Assembly: GCA_000827265.1 (NCBI GenBank)
Contig: KN834876.1
Location: 1 to 64,000, forward strand
Length of the DNA: 64,000 bases
DNA from: Collybiopsis luxurians FD-317 M1
Taxonomy: Eukaryota > Basidiomycota > Agaricomycetes > Agaricales > Omphalotaceae
Direction: 5' to 3'
The notes under the pieces were generated by a model. That model was not told where the DNA came from. It searched no databases and saw only the letters and a list, made by a program, of their open reading frames with translations. Both the position numbers and the translations under genes were made by a program. Below, piece by piece: positions 36,842 through 49,782 of the stretch (its first letter is position 1; every line of letters starts with the position of its first letter).

Positions 36842-39800
36842 TCATGATTGCTTGGTTCTAAATCTCAGCAGCGGCGCCAACCCAGACGGTGCACAGGCTT
36901 TTTTGAGGAACTCGTGCTACATTGCGAGGCAAAAAAGTGAAACATCAGTAAACTCATGGGAAACGCTACCAAGAGCACCAGCCCTTACCTCCAGGAGCTC
37001 ACTTGCGGTCGCTCTGGAAGCGACGTCCACACAGAGGCAGACTGCAAGGAAAGATTTGAGTTCACGAGAGAGAGCTTCGGGTTTCTTCAGCGTAGGGGTC
37101 CCGTTAGTGGCAATCAGGTAAAGAGCCTATAAGAAAAAAAAATTGTTTAGTCACGGAAAGAAAATAGATGAAGGGACGAGCAACAGAAGCATCAAGTGTA
37201 AAATAGGCAAGGAAATAACCAGTGACACTTACCTTCAACGGCTCTTCGTCCAAATAGGGCGGTTCGTTTTCAATCATTTCAATTGCCATAATTCCGAGGG
37301 ACCAGATGTCGACCTAGGAATCCGGACATAGCGAATAAGACGCAAGGGATGACGAGAATAACGAGGGTTGAGGCATCAACGAGCGAAGACGCAGAAATAA
37401 CGGTAGGAGAAAAGAATCCAGAAAGGAAGAACAGTATTGAATCAGAAACGCAGCATATAAACTCAGAAAGACCACGCACCTTTGCTCCGTACTCCTTCTG
37501 CTTCACCACCTCGGGTGCCATCCAATATGGCGTACCGACCATCGTCGCTCGCTTGGACTTTTGGTCCGTCAGTTTGGCGCAGAAACCGAAGTCGGCTGTA
37601 AAAGTGACGAGGAACGAGCACAAGGAACCCGAGCGGGTTTGCAGGTAGATGCAAACACAATGATGGTAGAGCAACCGGCAAAGAGGATCGAAAGAAAGAG
37701 TAGGAAGGAAACACGATCAACAACCATCATCACCGAACCATAGATGGACACGTACTGATTTTGACCCTTCCTTGGGCATCCAGCAACACATTGTCGCTCT
37801 TGATATCTCGGTGGATGATAGATTGGGAGTGGAGATGTCCGAGTCCTCTGCATGTCTGGCGAGAGTAAATGGAAAAAGTCAGTCGGACTTCACAAAAGAG
37901 AGGAAGAAGGGTGAAGGGTGAAGTGTGAGGGAAGATACAATAGAGCCGACCGTTCAAACCAGTCAGAGTACAAGGTTGCAAGGGTCAATGAAACGAGCTT
38001 CCGAATGATCAAGCCTAGCCCAGTCACGACGCAGCCTCACGCGGTAAGCATTCCTTATTCTTGCTGAACCCTGTACTTCCCTAGCTGCCGTTCCATCTCT
38101 TCTTCCAGTTCTTGGCCATACCCGAAGACTTCGCTCAGGACAGACAACCAGAAACTCCCTACCCCACCCAAACAAAGAAAGAAAAACCAAAAAAAACCAC
38201 TCACCTCTAGAGAAATACTACTGATCTGATCCTCCTCCATTGTATTATTCTCTATAATATCCGTCAAAGCACCACCCTCCATGTATTCCATGACGACCCA
38301 AAGCTCGTTAGACTTGACCAGGTAGCTATCGGACGAAACAGCGAAAAAAAAGTCATCAGAAATTTGATTCGACAAAACGAAGGAAGGAGAGAATAAGGAA
38401 GAACCGGAACCCCCAAATCTCCCGCAAACACGCGCAAATACGCAATGCAACGCGACGACGACTCACCTATTCAAGAAATTGACAATATTCGGATGCTGAC
38501 TCTCCTGCATCACCAAAATCTCATTCACAATCAGCTCCTTTCTCGGCTGATGAGACAAGTCCATCTCTTTGATAGCCACTTTGCGACCGGTGGCGAGCGT
38601 TTTGGCGACGTAGACGTGACCCGAGGCACTATAGAGAGAAGGGAAAAAAAAAAGACAAGTTAGAAACGCAGAACGGGAGCATGGAGGAGGAAGGGAGAAA
38701 AAAAGAAGAAAGCACTTCTATGTTCATTTAGAACATCCCATCACATCGCCGCTCACGAGAGAAAGCGGGGAGAATTATCAAACTCGACGCCATCTCCACA
38801 CCTATACTCCCCACCGAACAAAAACCAACAAAAACCTCAATACTCACCCCTGCCCAACCTTCTTAATCTTCGAATACAAAGTTTTCGGATCCTCCTCACT
38901 AACCACACTCCTCAACTTTTCCATGATCTGCACCTCCGTCATCGTCGATATCCGTTTTTCCTTCTCAACCTTGGGGTGCGTGTTGGAGGATTTTTCGAGG
39001 GCTGCTGCGGCTGCTGCTACGCCTTTGCCTTGTTCTAAAATTTCAAAAAAGTAGGGGGAGAAGGGGGAAGGGAGAGCAAGTGAGTAGACAGGATGGCGAA
39101 AGAAGAAACGGAAGAAAATGACATGCACATACCTTTCGCCCTATCCTCAATCTGCACCTTCTTCGCAGGCTGCAGCGGCTTCACAGGGGGCGGACCAACA
39201 GTCGCTCCCGCAGCCCCGCCAACAGGTGCCGTAGCAGGGTTTGCCGTCGCTGGAGAGGACTTGGACGGAGCACCCATGGGAGGCCTAATGCCAGCCGGAG
39301 CCTCAGGTGTACGCTCCCTCTCAATCCTCTCCGGCCCTTGCCCTTGCCCTTGCCTCTCCGCATCCCTCAATCTATCCCTCTCGCGTTGTTCCTGCCACTC
39401 CCTCTCCCTCGCAGCAGCTTCTCTCTCCCTCTCCCGCTCCCTTTCACGTTCCCTCTCCCTCTCCCGCCTCTCCCTTTCCCTCTTCTCTCTCTCCCTCCTC
39501 TCCTGTTCCCTCTCCCTCTCCCGTCTATCCATCTCCTCCCTCTCTCTCCTCTCCTGCTCCCGTTCTCTCTCCCTCTCCCTATCCATCGAAGCCTGAGCAG
39601 CAGACAACGAATCCTGTCTAGCAGGCAACGCCGTCCCCGCACCAGATCCAGACACAGAAGCCGAAACCGGCATCGGATCCCTAGGCCCCATAGCCTTCTG
39701 CCTCGCCCTCAAATCCGCACTAGACGGCGTGATCTCCTTCCCCAATCCACCGCCCATCCCACCGGGACCAGCAGAAACGGGAGCAGAAGGCGCAGGAGGC

Positions 39801-41180
39801 GCAGTCCTTTGACCAGCTAGCAAGGGTCTCGGAGGAGCCGGACGGGAAGCTTGTAGCGTCCCTGGGGCAGCTTGAGCGAGGGGTGCCCTGCCAGCGGGAG
39901 GTGCACCATTAGTACTAGATGGGGATGGGGAAACTCCGCCGAGCCCAGTACCTGCTCCGAAGCGAGCGGGAGCCGGGCTGGGAGACCCGCCTGCAGCGCC
40001 TCCGGTCATAGGGAGGAGGTTGGAGGTGGAGGATGAGGAGGTAGACATGCTGGAACCGAGACCTACGCCTGTGCCGAGAGTCGTTCCGGACATCGATGAG
40101 CCGACTACGAAACATACACGTTAGGTCGAGTTGGGGGGCATAGGGTGAGAATCGAGAGTATACGTACCCAAAGTCGACGTCGACCCACCGATAGTCATTC
40201 CGCCCATCATTTCCTCCATCTCGCGTTTCTTGAGGCCGTCGGTATAAAATTCGAGCACATCAAGCACGGCTTGCGGATCCTTGGCATAATCTTCGCGGGT
40301 GATGGCTGATTTGGTGAGAAGCTTAGACCATTGTTCGGGCATACCTAAAAGGGCGAGAAGAATCAATATCAGTCAGCAATAGCAAATACAGCATATGGTG
40401 ATGCGACGGGAGAGGAGAAATACACACCAGTAAAAGCCCCGCTAACGGGATCGAATCCAACATGAACTTTATGCACGAAATTCGTTGGCGTCGAGAAACT
40501 CGACATAAGCGGGGAACGAGAGTAGATTTCGTCCTGCCATGAATACAATTCTTCGTCGGATTTAAGAGAGAGGTAGTATCTCTTCGCGGGTGCTCCAGTC
40601 GACGAAGAAGTTTCGAGTATGAGACAATAGGGTTTCAAATCCGTTCGTTCGATGCTAGATATATCTGAGAGACGAATAGCGGACTGCTGAGGCGCGTTCT
40701 ATGCGAGACATGAGAGTCAGTTGCAGGTTAGCAATGAGCAATGGACCGTTATACCTCGGATTTGTGAAAAGACAAGGTCTTGTCCTTCAAACAAAGCCAC
40801 TTGACCTTCCATATCCAACTCGCAAATGTCCCATCCTCCTTCACACTGACCATCCCGCTCCTCACGATTCCTTGTCCGCCCAATCCACCACCGCCAGATC
40901 CACCCAAGCTCGATCCAGAGCCAAAGCTGCCACCGCCGCCAATGCTACTGCCGTAAGAATCTTGGCTTCCCATCCTAGACGGGGTCCCACCAATTCCAGA
41001 GTAACTCGAATTATATGACGAGCCGGCCGGGGAAGAAGGTGAGAAGGTAATAGCAGAGTTGTAGCCGTTAGAGGCAAGAGCAGCATTATTTGTATACATG
41101 GCTGGTTCTGAACCGAAAGAGTTGGGAACTTTTGGTGCTGGTCGAGAAGGTGTCAAGGCCGTTTGGGTCAAATAGGACAT
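36842..41180 (-). CDS. CLA4: PAK-family serine/threonine kinase Cla4 (PH-CRIB-kinase)
   Basis: An effector kinase of Cdc42/Rac that controls polarity, septins and hyphal growth. ATG at 41180. Domain order: a Gly/Ser-rich N-terminus; a PH domain ([37 protein letters not shown]), for phosphoinositide binding; CRIB ([30 protein letters not shown]); a Pro/Ser linker with a very long Arg/Glu-rich tract encoded near 39.36-39.58 kb; then the kinase ([110 protein letters not shown]). It ends [12 protein letters not shown] at a TGA read at 36844-36842. The PH domain separates Cla4 from Ste20. Lys in VAIK, HRD and DFG are present, so it should be active. Long 5' UTR is likely. Confidence 0.93.
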
Positions 41181-42419
41181 GCGCGTGGTAAGCAGTTAGA
41201 TAGCCGAAGGGTGCTGGGGTGTAACGTGAATCCCAGTAGATCGCCTTGGTCGTAGTTGTCGTCGTCGCCGTCCGGAAAAGAAATCACCGTGACTGCTGTC
41301 GCAGAGTCCTCAATCGCTTCTTTTGAAGAACAGAGATTCTGGTTCCTCGAAAGGCTTAGTCGTCGTAGTCGTCGTCGAGTGAAAAGCAAGTCGCCGTCCT
41401 GGACGTACAAAAGAAACCCACGCTCGTTGTCGTTGTCGTTGTTGCCGACGAGCACAAACAAGAGGAATCAAAAGGGTGACAAAGCTAACAAATCGATTAA
41501 CATAACAAGGGCCGGGCGACACCGCCACGCCGAGCTGCTCCCTTTTCAGTTCCCCCGGCCCGGATGGGAATTCGGGAGCATTCCGGCTGTTTGTAACCAT
41601 GACATCGGCCGAATATTCGACGTTCGTCTTGCACCTGCTCCCCAATCTCAATATTGAAGGGTCATTGGGGGGTTTTTCGTCCTTCACCAGCTCTTGAACC
41701 TTCTACATCTGATTCCTCACCGAATCAAAACCTGATGGTGATGGGTGATCCTCGAGACCGAAATCAGACCGGACCATCATAGATGGCGTTTCAGAATAAC
41801 AATAGAGTGAATTCAATTCAACGTTCATAGCAATGTCGATTGAAGTGGAAAAGTCGGGCCATCACCTCGCCAGTGTGATAATTGATTGTACTGCTAGCTT
41901 TTATCAACCGTACGCACCTGAATAGCCTCGAAGATTACTTGACATGTCCGATTTATACCATTGGTATGGGTAACCCTCAAACGACTGGAGTCCAACTAAA
42001 ATTGTTGCGGCAATTGTCTGCTCCTTAGTACTTAGAAGTCCATTGGTAAGGGGCTCCAGCAATGTTAGGGCTCAAAGCGCAGAGTCCAGGCACCATAGTC
42101 AAAGAATCCAAGGTGGTATCATTTCCGAGCCAAGTATAAATAAGAAGCGGACATATAACAAAGGATAAAACATGAGAAACAAAAAAGCATAACCAAATCC
42201 TAGCTTGGTCCTTGCTACAGTAAATACAATCGGCGTTTGGGTGTATGAGAGTCAATAGGATAGTAAGGAGTTTCCTTAAAGTTGATAGTCTGACAAAATT
42301 AAACTACATAGACCAGTTTTGGACCAGTCCAATGACGGCCCCGAATAGCATTCTAAAAGCGAAAGTTAGCCTAGTCTACCAGGTTAGACAGAAAAGTCTT
42401 GTACACGCTGCTTGTTCAC
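41181..42419. other. Cla4 upstream region and intergenic DNA
   Basis: 41.25-41.7 kb carries simple (CGT/GTC)-type repeats and is probably the Cla4 5' UTR and promoter. The rest holds nothing that I recognise. Confidence 0.45.
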
Positions 42420-43676
42420 TCAGCCATTCAGAGCATTGCTCTGAGCGTTTTGGCTATCCTGAATGTTCACACTGAAATGAACTGTTTCATCAACCGGCAA
42501 GTTACTTGTGCTGACAAGGATAACCATTGCTGCAGGATACCATGCCTTGATAGTTTTGTGCGAGTTTGAAAGAGCATAAAATACCACAGGAGAATAAACT
42601 TACTGCTGCAATGTTACCAAAAGCGGAGGCCAAGTTAATAACCTCATACAAACCCAAACCCATAGAGTTACTTGTTGTATAGATTGAAATCAAGACCATG
42701 CTGAAGTTAAAAGCCTGTACTGCACAAAATATGGCTCCAGATTCTATCATTAGAATAAGAATCGTTAGAACTGCACTGTTTCTTTTAGGCAAAGCAATTT
42801 TCCAGAATTTTTGATGAGCCCTAGGCATTTATGATTTGAGTTCAAATTCCCAAATACATAGCAAATAACTTACCACCACTTCCACAGAATCAGAAGTGTA
42901 ACTAATAAATTGACAATAAAGGAAGCAAATGGTGCAATCCAGTCCATATCTATTGGAAAATTTTTAAACATCTGCTGGTTCTGGATATCATCTAAAGCGC
43001 CATCTGCAATATTTATGCCTAGAAGTATGAGACAGGCAAACAAAGCTCTGAGTGTTTGTATAATTCAACATACCTATATTAGCTAGCATGAGAACTGTGA
43101 CAAGCATTTTCCAAAATATGCCATCAGGTACTAATACCCATGCCCTCCAGCCTATAATACTATCCCCGATAAGAATCTAAGGTGCATACATTCAGAAAAT
43201 GTTAATGATAGTTGCTCATAACCCAGTTTGTATGATTGACCCACAGGAATCACTGACACCAGGATAACTATGTAGTCCCATACTAATTTAGTGGAGGTAG
43301 TATTCTCTCCCATCAATTCAGAGATTACAACCAAGGTAAATGTTGCCTTATAGAGAAACACCATGATAGAGCAAAGCAAAATTGTTGTGCAGCAACCGAT
43401 TAAAATGTTTCTTGAACAATTATGTGGCTTGACACTGGCAATGACTCAGTTGACTGAAAGTGGCCACTGGCCAGTTTCTGACTTACCATAGAAAGCTGAG
43501 GGCAATATATGTTAATAAAACTAGAATACCTGTATAGCGGTATATAAGTATAAGTAAAATCTTAGTGCCTTAGAAACTAACTTACCATAACCTGCTGAGG
43601 TCACTATGAGATCTAGGGTATTTATAATTGAATTAGAACCAAATGAGATTAGCGCTTCTTGATCCTCAGGAGACAT
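42420..43676 (-). CDS. Multi-pass membrane protein of a basidiomycete 7-TM orphan family
   Basis: ATG at 43676 gives MSPEDQEALISFGSNSIINT. Hydrophobic segments follow in separate exons: GILVLLTYIALSFLW; CCTTILLCSIMVFLYKATFT; WDYIVILVSVIPV; GDSIIGWRAWVLVP and FWKMLVTVLMLANI; SAVLTILILMIESGAIFCAV; YEVINLASAFGNIAA; and WYPAAMVILVSTSN. It ends with a short polar tail (NAQSNALNG) at the stop read at 42422-42420. The D-S-I-I-G-W-R-A-W block after the third or fourth segment is a hallmark of a large family of uncharacterised 7-TM-like proteins in mushroom genomes. Ligand and role unknown. Exon joins look consistent, with no lesion seen. A truncated copy of its 5' end lies at 47.1 kb. Confidence 0.7.
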
Positions 43677-46600
43677 TTGAGTAGTTGCTCAAGTAACTCA
43701 GATTTGTTGAGTGTCTTCAATGTGAGACAGAATGAATGCTCTTAGCCTCTTATTACTCTCTTAATATAAGATAGTGACCAAGTTCTACAACTGGCTCACC
43801 TCTGTGATTTTATTCCAAAAGCGACTGTTCAGTATGATGTCCGGCAGAACTCCATGCATCATATCAACACTATATTACCAAACTCACCTCACTTAGGCCC
43901 ATTTCCAAGATTTTGTTTTCAAAGCGATTGGTTGTTCCTTGGGATTCCAGGTGACACTTATCATAATATTAAGTTATCAACATAGCATTTTATTCAAAAC
44001 TGAATTATCAGCAATCCTCATTAGATCTTTTTAATTCTTGGGAGTCAAGTTGAAGAGTTGCTCAAGTGGCTCAGCATCAGGAAGTTCAGCAATGCATATG
44101 GAAATGATGGGCATTTTGGTATAATGATCTGCTACTAGTGCACCAGATTAAACTCCATACAAGATGAATTTACATTGGAAGTAAATTAGGAACATGATCA
44201 AGGTGTCATATTTTGTATTATTAGTTACTTCAGGTGATTCTCAGATGCTTGAGCTTGGAGTGTTCATAATTGTATACATATCCAAAGGTAGCTTGTGGAC
44301 ACACTGTGGTCTGTCAGGGTATCAAAGTTGGTTGAAGTAGCTGTCGAGATTTTACTGGCAGTAAGTAAATGAGCTATTGAAATGTGCAGAAATAGCTGAC
44401 AGAATGATCAAAGAAAAAATGGACCCAAAACTGGCAAGGGGAATCTCAGTGGTTTATATGCATTTCCATATTATATACACTAGTAAATACTGTAAGCCAA
44501 CAAGGTCAGACTTCGTAAATACCTTGGTTGTGGTTATGAGAAAATCATGTATTAGGCCTCCAAGTATAACATCCACAATGCAATGTTTTCGGATCACAAC
44601 CCATTGTTAATCCTACTGAGACTGTAATTTATCAGAAGCACATGCTACAGACTTACAGCGCTTTGCTTGAAATACTGAATGAAAGATCAAGAAATTTCAA
44701 ACACCTCAAATTCTCACATCCTTTCAGGAAGTAAATGTGACAGTGAAGAAAAAATATACAGCAGCCCAAGGGGTATGCAAAATGTAGAAAAATGATATCA
44801 TCTTGTTTTGGGGGGTAAAATGGGTCCAGGAATCCAAATCTAGTCTCTGTTTGTAAATCAGCTTAGTCATTCTCTGGGAAATTAGACTTTTATGGAAAAA
44901 TTTGATTTTTTTTTTTCTAAACCTTTTTCTGGATGAATTGGGCTGTTGTGCATCATTTGAAAATTTTTTTTTCAGGCCTCAGGACCCCCCCTCCCTCAAA
45001 TTTCCTTTTTGGGAAGGGGGCTTTTTAGTTCAAATGAAATCCAGAAAAATCTGAAAATATTTTTTGGGGCTCCCTGACCCAAATAAATCTCAAAGATAAC
45101 ATGATATTATTTTTATGCTTTTTATACACCCCTTGCAGCAACCTGCATTTTATCAGAGGTCTCAGATTAGAAATGATGTGAGATTGTCAGCAGTCGCATT
45201 ACAAATACCAAAATCTGGTCGAGATGCTTCTGGCTCTGATCCTGGATCCTAATCATCAGGAGCTGTGTATTGATCAAGGGTGTTCAAGCTACATCTAGTG
45301 ATGTGCCAGGACACATCCCTTGTTGGTTACTCACACCTTGATGATGCATTTGAGAATCCATCACATTGCACATTTGCCTCTGAATCAGTGTTACGAATCA
45401 GTGTTATTGCATTTCATAGCACTTCACCATTTGAGGAAAGTTGCCTGATTGATCTACATCTTCAACAGAAGGCCGAACTCTACCTCGGTGAGCTTAGCTC
45501 ATCAATCAGTTGAGTGATAGATTTGATACCCCGAACCTCAAGTGAAAGTCTGAATGACTGGGAGTTGAACCATATCAAGTTTCAAGGTCTGAGTGGTCGA
45601 ACATTATTGTTGCAATGGTACTTTGCTACTGTTGATAGCTGGGACTGCATGATGGTTCCACATATGCAGGGTTTGCAGATTGATTCTGATCTGTATGTAA
45701 AACACATCTTGGCAAGTAAGATCAGAACAAGATCAGAAGCAAAGATCTGATTAATGATTGTTAGATGCTGTGGAGTGCGCATATGTAGTGAATAGAAGTA
45801 GTGTGTGCTTGGTTTGCCTAGGAAATACATGCCCCATTGCCTCTTCGTACATAGCTTATATACTATACTGTAAGTATCTTAGTAAGAAATTATACTTGTG
45901 TGTCCTTGAACTTTCTCACTCATTCTCCAGCTGACAAGTTGCTTCACCAAAAATCTGAACAATGATGACACCCAGTAACAATTCCTCCAGTTTTTCTTGC
46001 TCCTGGCATTGCAGTTGTAAACTTGTAAGACAGTAAACTTGCTTAGTCAAAGGGAACCTTAGTGAGGGGATTAGAGAACGGGGCAACAATTGATAATTCC
46101 TACATGTGCTGCTGATGTGCAGTATGCTTATAAAATATGTAAAATAACAAATATGCGGATGGGACAAAGTATGAAGAATTAGGAATAAGGACAAAGATCA
46201 TGATGGAGCCACAGGGGAAGGCAATAGTAAAAGTGTAGGCAGAACAGCTAAGCAACCCACAAGCCGATGTAGTGTCGCTGCAGCTTGGTTCACTGTAAGC
46301 CTGGGCTTATCACAAGCAAAAGCAATATGCATATATCTTGACTGGTGCTTGTTCAAGTAACTTGAACAGAGATGTCCATTTTGTAACAGCTACAGTCACA
46401 ATAGCCTGCTTACACTAGCTTGAGCTGGCTCAAATTTTGAAAAAATTAATCACATTTTGGTGAGCAATAGAGTGGGGAATTGGTAACCTACAACCTTCTT
46501 AGCCTTACCTGGGTGCAAATTGAGTGACCTCAGAAGTTGTTCATCTGGAAACTGCTAGAGCAGTTGTCATTAGTGTTGCCACAGCTCGCCAGCTTATAAC

Positions 46601-47097
46601 CAAGGCTGATTGAGGGCTGGAGCCAAGCCGGTCAGTTGGCGGGCACCCATACATGAGCCAGCTTTCCATAGCTCACAGTTGACTCCTTCCAGCTCAAATT
46701 GTCAAGCAATTGCCCAGGAATTGCTTTAACACTCATGTATCATCTCTTGCATCTGGAAACAGGGTCTGTGGCCTAGGCTCCAACAGATGACAGTCAAAAT
46801 TCCTGAGTATGACCAGGACCACAGGGTGTTGAGAAAAGGTTATGGCAAGTACTTTAGGAATGGTAAAACTTCTTGTTGTTTAGCTACTCTACGTACATCT
46901 TTTATACCTAGAGTAATTACTTCTAGAATATTCTACTAATTTCGATAATACTTAAAGAGATTACTAAGAAACAATGGAGCACTGCTTGAGTCGCTCCTAG
47001 AATGTGTAAGTACCTTCTCGCACATTCTCAACACAGGGGGACCTGGGCCCATAGGCTCTTTCATATTGCCAAGGGACACCCCCCCCCCCCTTATAAT
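43677..47097. other. Long AT-rich gene-poor stretch
   Basis: About 3.4 kb with no gene that I can support. Homopolymer runs lie near 44.90-45.05 kb. A block near 44.05 kb (GAGTTGCTCAAGTGGCTCAG) resembles the 7-TM gene promoter at 43.68-43.71 kb, hinting at further copies. A dyad GTTCAAGTAACTTGAAC lies at about 46350-46366. Confidence 0.4.
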
Positions 47098-47300
47098 AAA
47101 TTGAGCACTGAACTGGAATAGCAGTTCTTGATCCTCCAAGGGAGACATTTGAATAGTTGCTCAAATTTGGCGAGGGTTGGTCTTTTCAATGTGAGCCGGA
47201 AAGAGTTCTCTTTCTATTCTCTTAATATAAGAGAGTGACAAAGACCATCTCTCAGTGGCCCATCTCTGTGATTTTGTTTCCAAGGCGACTGATAGGGCTC
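47098..47300 (-). pseudogene. Truncated duplicate of the 7-TM gene's promoter and first codons
   Basis: The minus strand reads MSPLEDQELLFQFSAQFII from ATG 47148, against MSPEDQEALISFGSNSIIN in the gene at 43676. The upstream 150 bp also match that gene's upstream DNA (blocks GAGACATTTGA, AGTTGCTCAA, CTCTTAATATAAGA and CATCTCTGTGATTTT). The copy stops at a 12-base C run (47079-47090), so only the promoter and about 17 codons remain. Confidence 0.65.
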
Positions 47301-47600
47301 AGAGCCAGGGCTGTACATTGACTGTATACAGTTCTGTACCCATACCAGGATGGCTTGAGAAAAAAGAAATATGGTCCGGCATATGGTATGGTTATACCTG
47401 TATTTGACCATCTAATGTACAGCTGGCACAGCCATTATACGGTATATATTGTACTTCACAATTCATTATTCCTTGTTGACCTCAACAACTTGGTTTTCCA
47501 GCTTCTCTGTTAGAGTGTGCAGGGAGGTCTGCAGGTCAGGTCTAAGGCAGTGAATATTGTGAGTCCGAAATGAAATGAAGGAATTGTCCTTATGAGTGGG
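47301..47600. other. Intergenic, nothing recognised
   Basis: No gene or repeat that I can support, beyond the right edge of the promoter duplicate. Confidence 0.4.
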
Positions 47601-48102
47601 CAGTGTTTGCCTTAAGACCTAAGGTCTTAATTAAGTTAAGGCCTTATTTTCTTAATTAAAGGAGGGTTCACTTCAACAACCAGGTTAATTAAGAGTCTTA
47701 GTTAACATGTGACCTCTCAAATGAACTTTGTTTTGCTGCTGCAGTTGCACCATACTTACTGCACTGCTTACTAAGAATGAATGTTACAAGGGAATCTGTT
47801 CATATTTCTATTGAGGCACTTTGTGAAGGAGCTCAGCAGAGGAATGGTAATGTGACTAAACAAAGCTGTACCTGCCAGGAGACTCAGTGGAGTGAAGAAG
47901 CATTATTTAAGCTCTTGACATAAGAGGAGGGCCATGAAGTGTTACACAATTATGCAAAAAATGATTCGGGGATGAATACAATGGCAAAAACTAATTTTTA
48001 TATCAATACCCTAACTATCCCTTATTTGGAAATTAAGTTAATTAAGCATTAAGACCTTAAGTTGGATAGGTACCCTTAATTAAACCCTTAAGATGAACAC
48101 TG
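47601..48102. mobile_element. Non-autonomous inverted-repeat element (MITE), about 502 bp
   Basis: The left end is CAGTGTTTGCCTTAAG and the right end, reverse-complemented, is CAGTGTTCATCTTAAG. Both are followed by clustered CTTAATTAA/TTAATTAA motifs as subterminal repeats. TGGG flanks both sides, a possible short target duplication. No open frame inside. CAGTG ends recall hAT-class elements, but the usual 8-bp duplication is not seen. Confidence 0.7.
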
Positions 48103-48640
48103 TGGGCAGGTTGTCCATTTTCCCATGGTCTTTTTTAAATCGAGCTTTTTCCCCCATATATGGACGCATCAGCTTTTTGTTACAGCTGTGACCTGCCTGA
48201 CTTTCCGCCCTTCATCTTTTTTTTCATCACCCATCAATTTTTTTTCTATCATTCTGTGTTTCATTGCTTTCACTTCACCTTTTCCTCATCCTTCAAATTC
48301 ATCACATTGACGGTCTGTCTGTCTCGGTTTCCATTCTGAGTTTTTCTTATTCTTGGCTCTTTCCCTTCTTCTATCCACAGTCATTGCCCTTAACTCTTTT
48401 GCAATCTCTTCATTCATTTCCTCTCCAACATAGTTCAAGCTCTGCCAGAGGCATCATTTTTTATTCCATCACTACTCGACATTCACCTGGCAGGACCCAT
48501 CGAACATCTTTGAATCTTGTGGCTCATACATGTCCGACGGAGGTGATAGTACATTTGTATCTTGTGCCGGTTGAGAATTGGAGGATAATAGATAGGAGAG
48601 GATGGTTTTTTGGTTCAATGCACTGCATGCAAATTCTCAT
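48103..48640. other. Pyrimidine-rich stretch
   Basis: 48.12-48.45 kb is very C/T-rich on the plus strand. Open frames through it are compositional and I do not call a gene. Confidence 0.45.
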
Positions 48641-48760
48641 AAGTTGCCACCTAAAATGGTAAACTTATGGAAAACTTGCAATAAAAAGCGTGGGCAATTT
48701 CTCTCTATGGAAATTTATTTGTATCTATTTTTCATAAGTTTGCCATAAGCGGCAAAACTT
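48641..48760. mobile_element. Short foldback element, about 120 bp
   Basis: The left arm AAGTTGCCACCTAAAATGGT, followed by AAACTTATGG, pairs imperfectly with the right arm CCATAAGCGGCAAAACTT, preceded by CATAAGTTTG. It is probably a tiny MITE or hairpin-forming repeat. Confidence 0.5.
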
Positions 48761-49440
48761 ACTAAATTTGTATACAGTGATGGTGCATATGGTGTTTATT
48801 TTGGTTCTTGTGTTTCATGAAGGCATGAATCGTGATGCTAACACTAACCACAATACAGGGAGGTCCATTATGTCTGTCATTTGACTGGCTTATGTTGGAG
48901 GTCGGGCCTCGAGGATGGACAACAGCAGTTGATTCAAGGTTGCTGAATGTGATTGGGAGGAATATATGACAATGGTGTAAGGTGAGCAATTCCATTCCTT
49001 ATTTCCCTTACCTGTGCATGCCTGAATGCGCCTGAACCCAAACACGACAGTCGACCACCCAGCCGGAACCGGATTCCCATATACAAGTGCGTGTATACAA
49101 TACCGCAGGCATCAGAGCAGTATGTCGAGTTTCTACGTAATTTTTACAAATCTTTTCCTGAATACCATTGAATAGATATGTGTCTCATTCCGGATGTATT
49201 CTTTCATGCTCATCGGTTTTAGATCTACCTCAGCAGGGAAAGCCGTAGTGGGGAGTATATACTCTATTTCGGTGAGTACGGTACAAGTAACATGCCATTG
49301 ATTGAGTACTTATTCATTTCCCCAGCTGTGGGCTTTCCGCCGTACACTTCTTGTGTATGATCAGTTGAAAGTTTAATTTCACGGTTCCTGTGTACGATAT
49401 TTTGATTTTCAACTTGCATAATTTTTGGCGGCGTCCTGAG
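48761..49440. other. Intergenic, nothing recognised
   Basis: No supported gene. It forms the left flank of the tandem duplication. Confidence 0.4.
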
Positions 49441-49782
49441 ACTGTCTTATCTCAATCTATTTAAATGGTGACCAACCAAAAAGCCATGACCTTAAGGTGA
49501 CTGATCAAGTAGGGAGAATGTATCCCATTTGTTGGGAGTATTGGGAATAGAATACAGCAGGATGTGTCGAGAAGGATGAACAGTACTGGAACAGAGAGTC
49601 CAAAACCGTTCTCAACTTCAGTGTACATTCAACTATTGAAGTAAAGTAATTACAAATATCTAACAGAATAACTTTTGCACAGGGATGATTGATGAGGCAC
49701 ACTGATGCGCAATGAATACATCGAGACCGAAATAACCCGGACTCGGCTTATCCTTGACAGGATGCACCCCCAACCCACATTC

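Noticed and set aside
39093..39820. Plus-strand open frames rich in Ser/Pro/Leu over Cla4
   Set aside because: They mirror the Arg/Glu and Pro-coding repeats of the minus-strand kinase gene and have no signals of their own.
41256..41687. Gene in the Cla4 upstream region
   Set aside because: The frames arise from CGT/GTC simple repeats on both strands, more likely 5' UTR or promoter DNA.
48125..48662. Phe/Ser-rich protein gene
   Set aside because: The composition follows a pyrimidine-rich tract. No splice or domain support.
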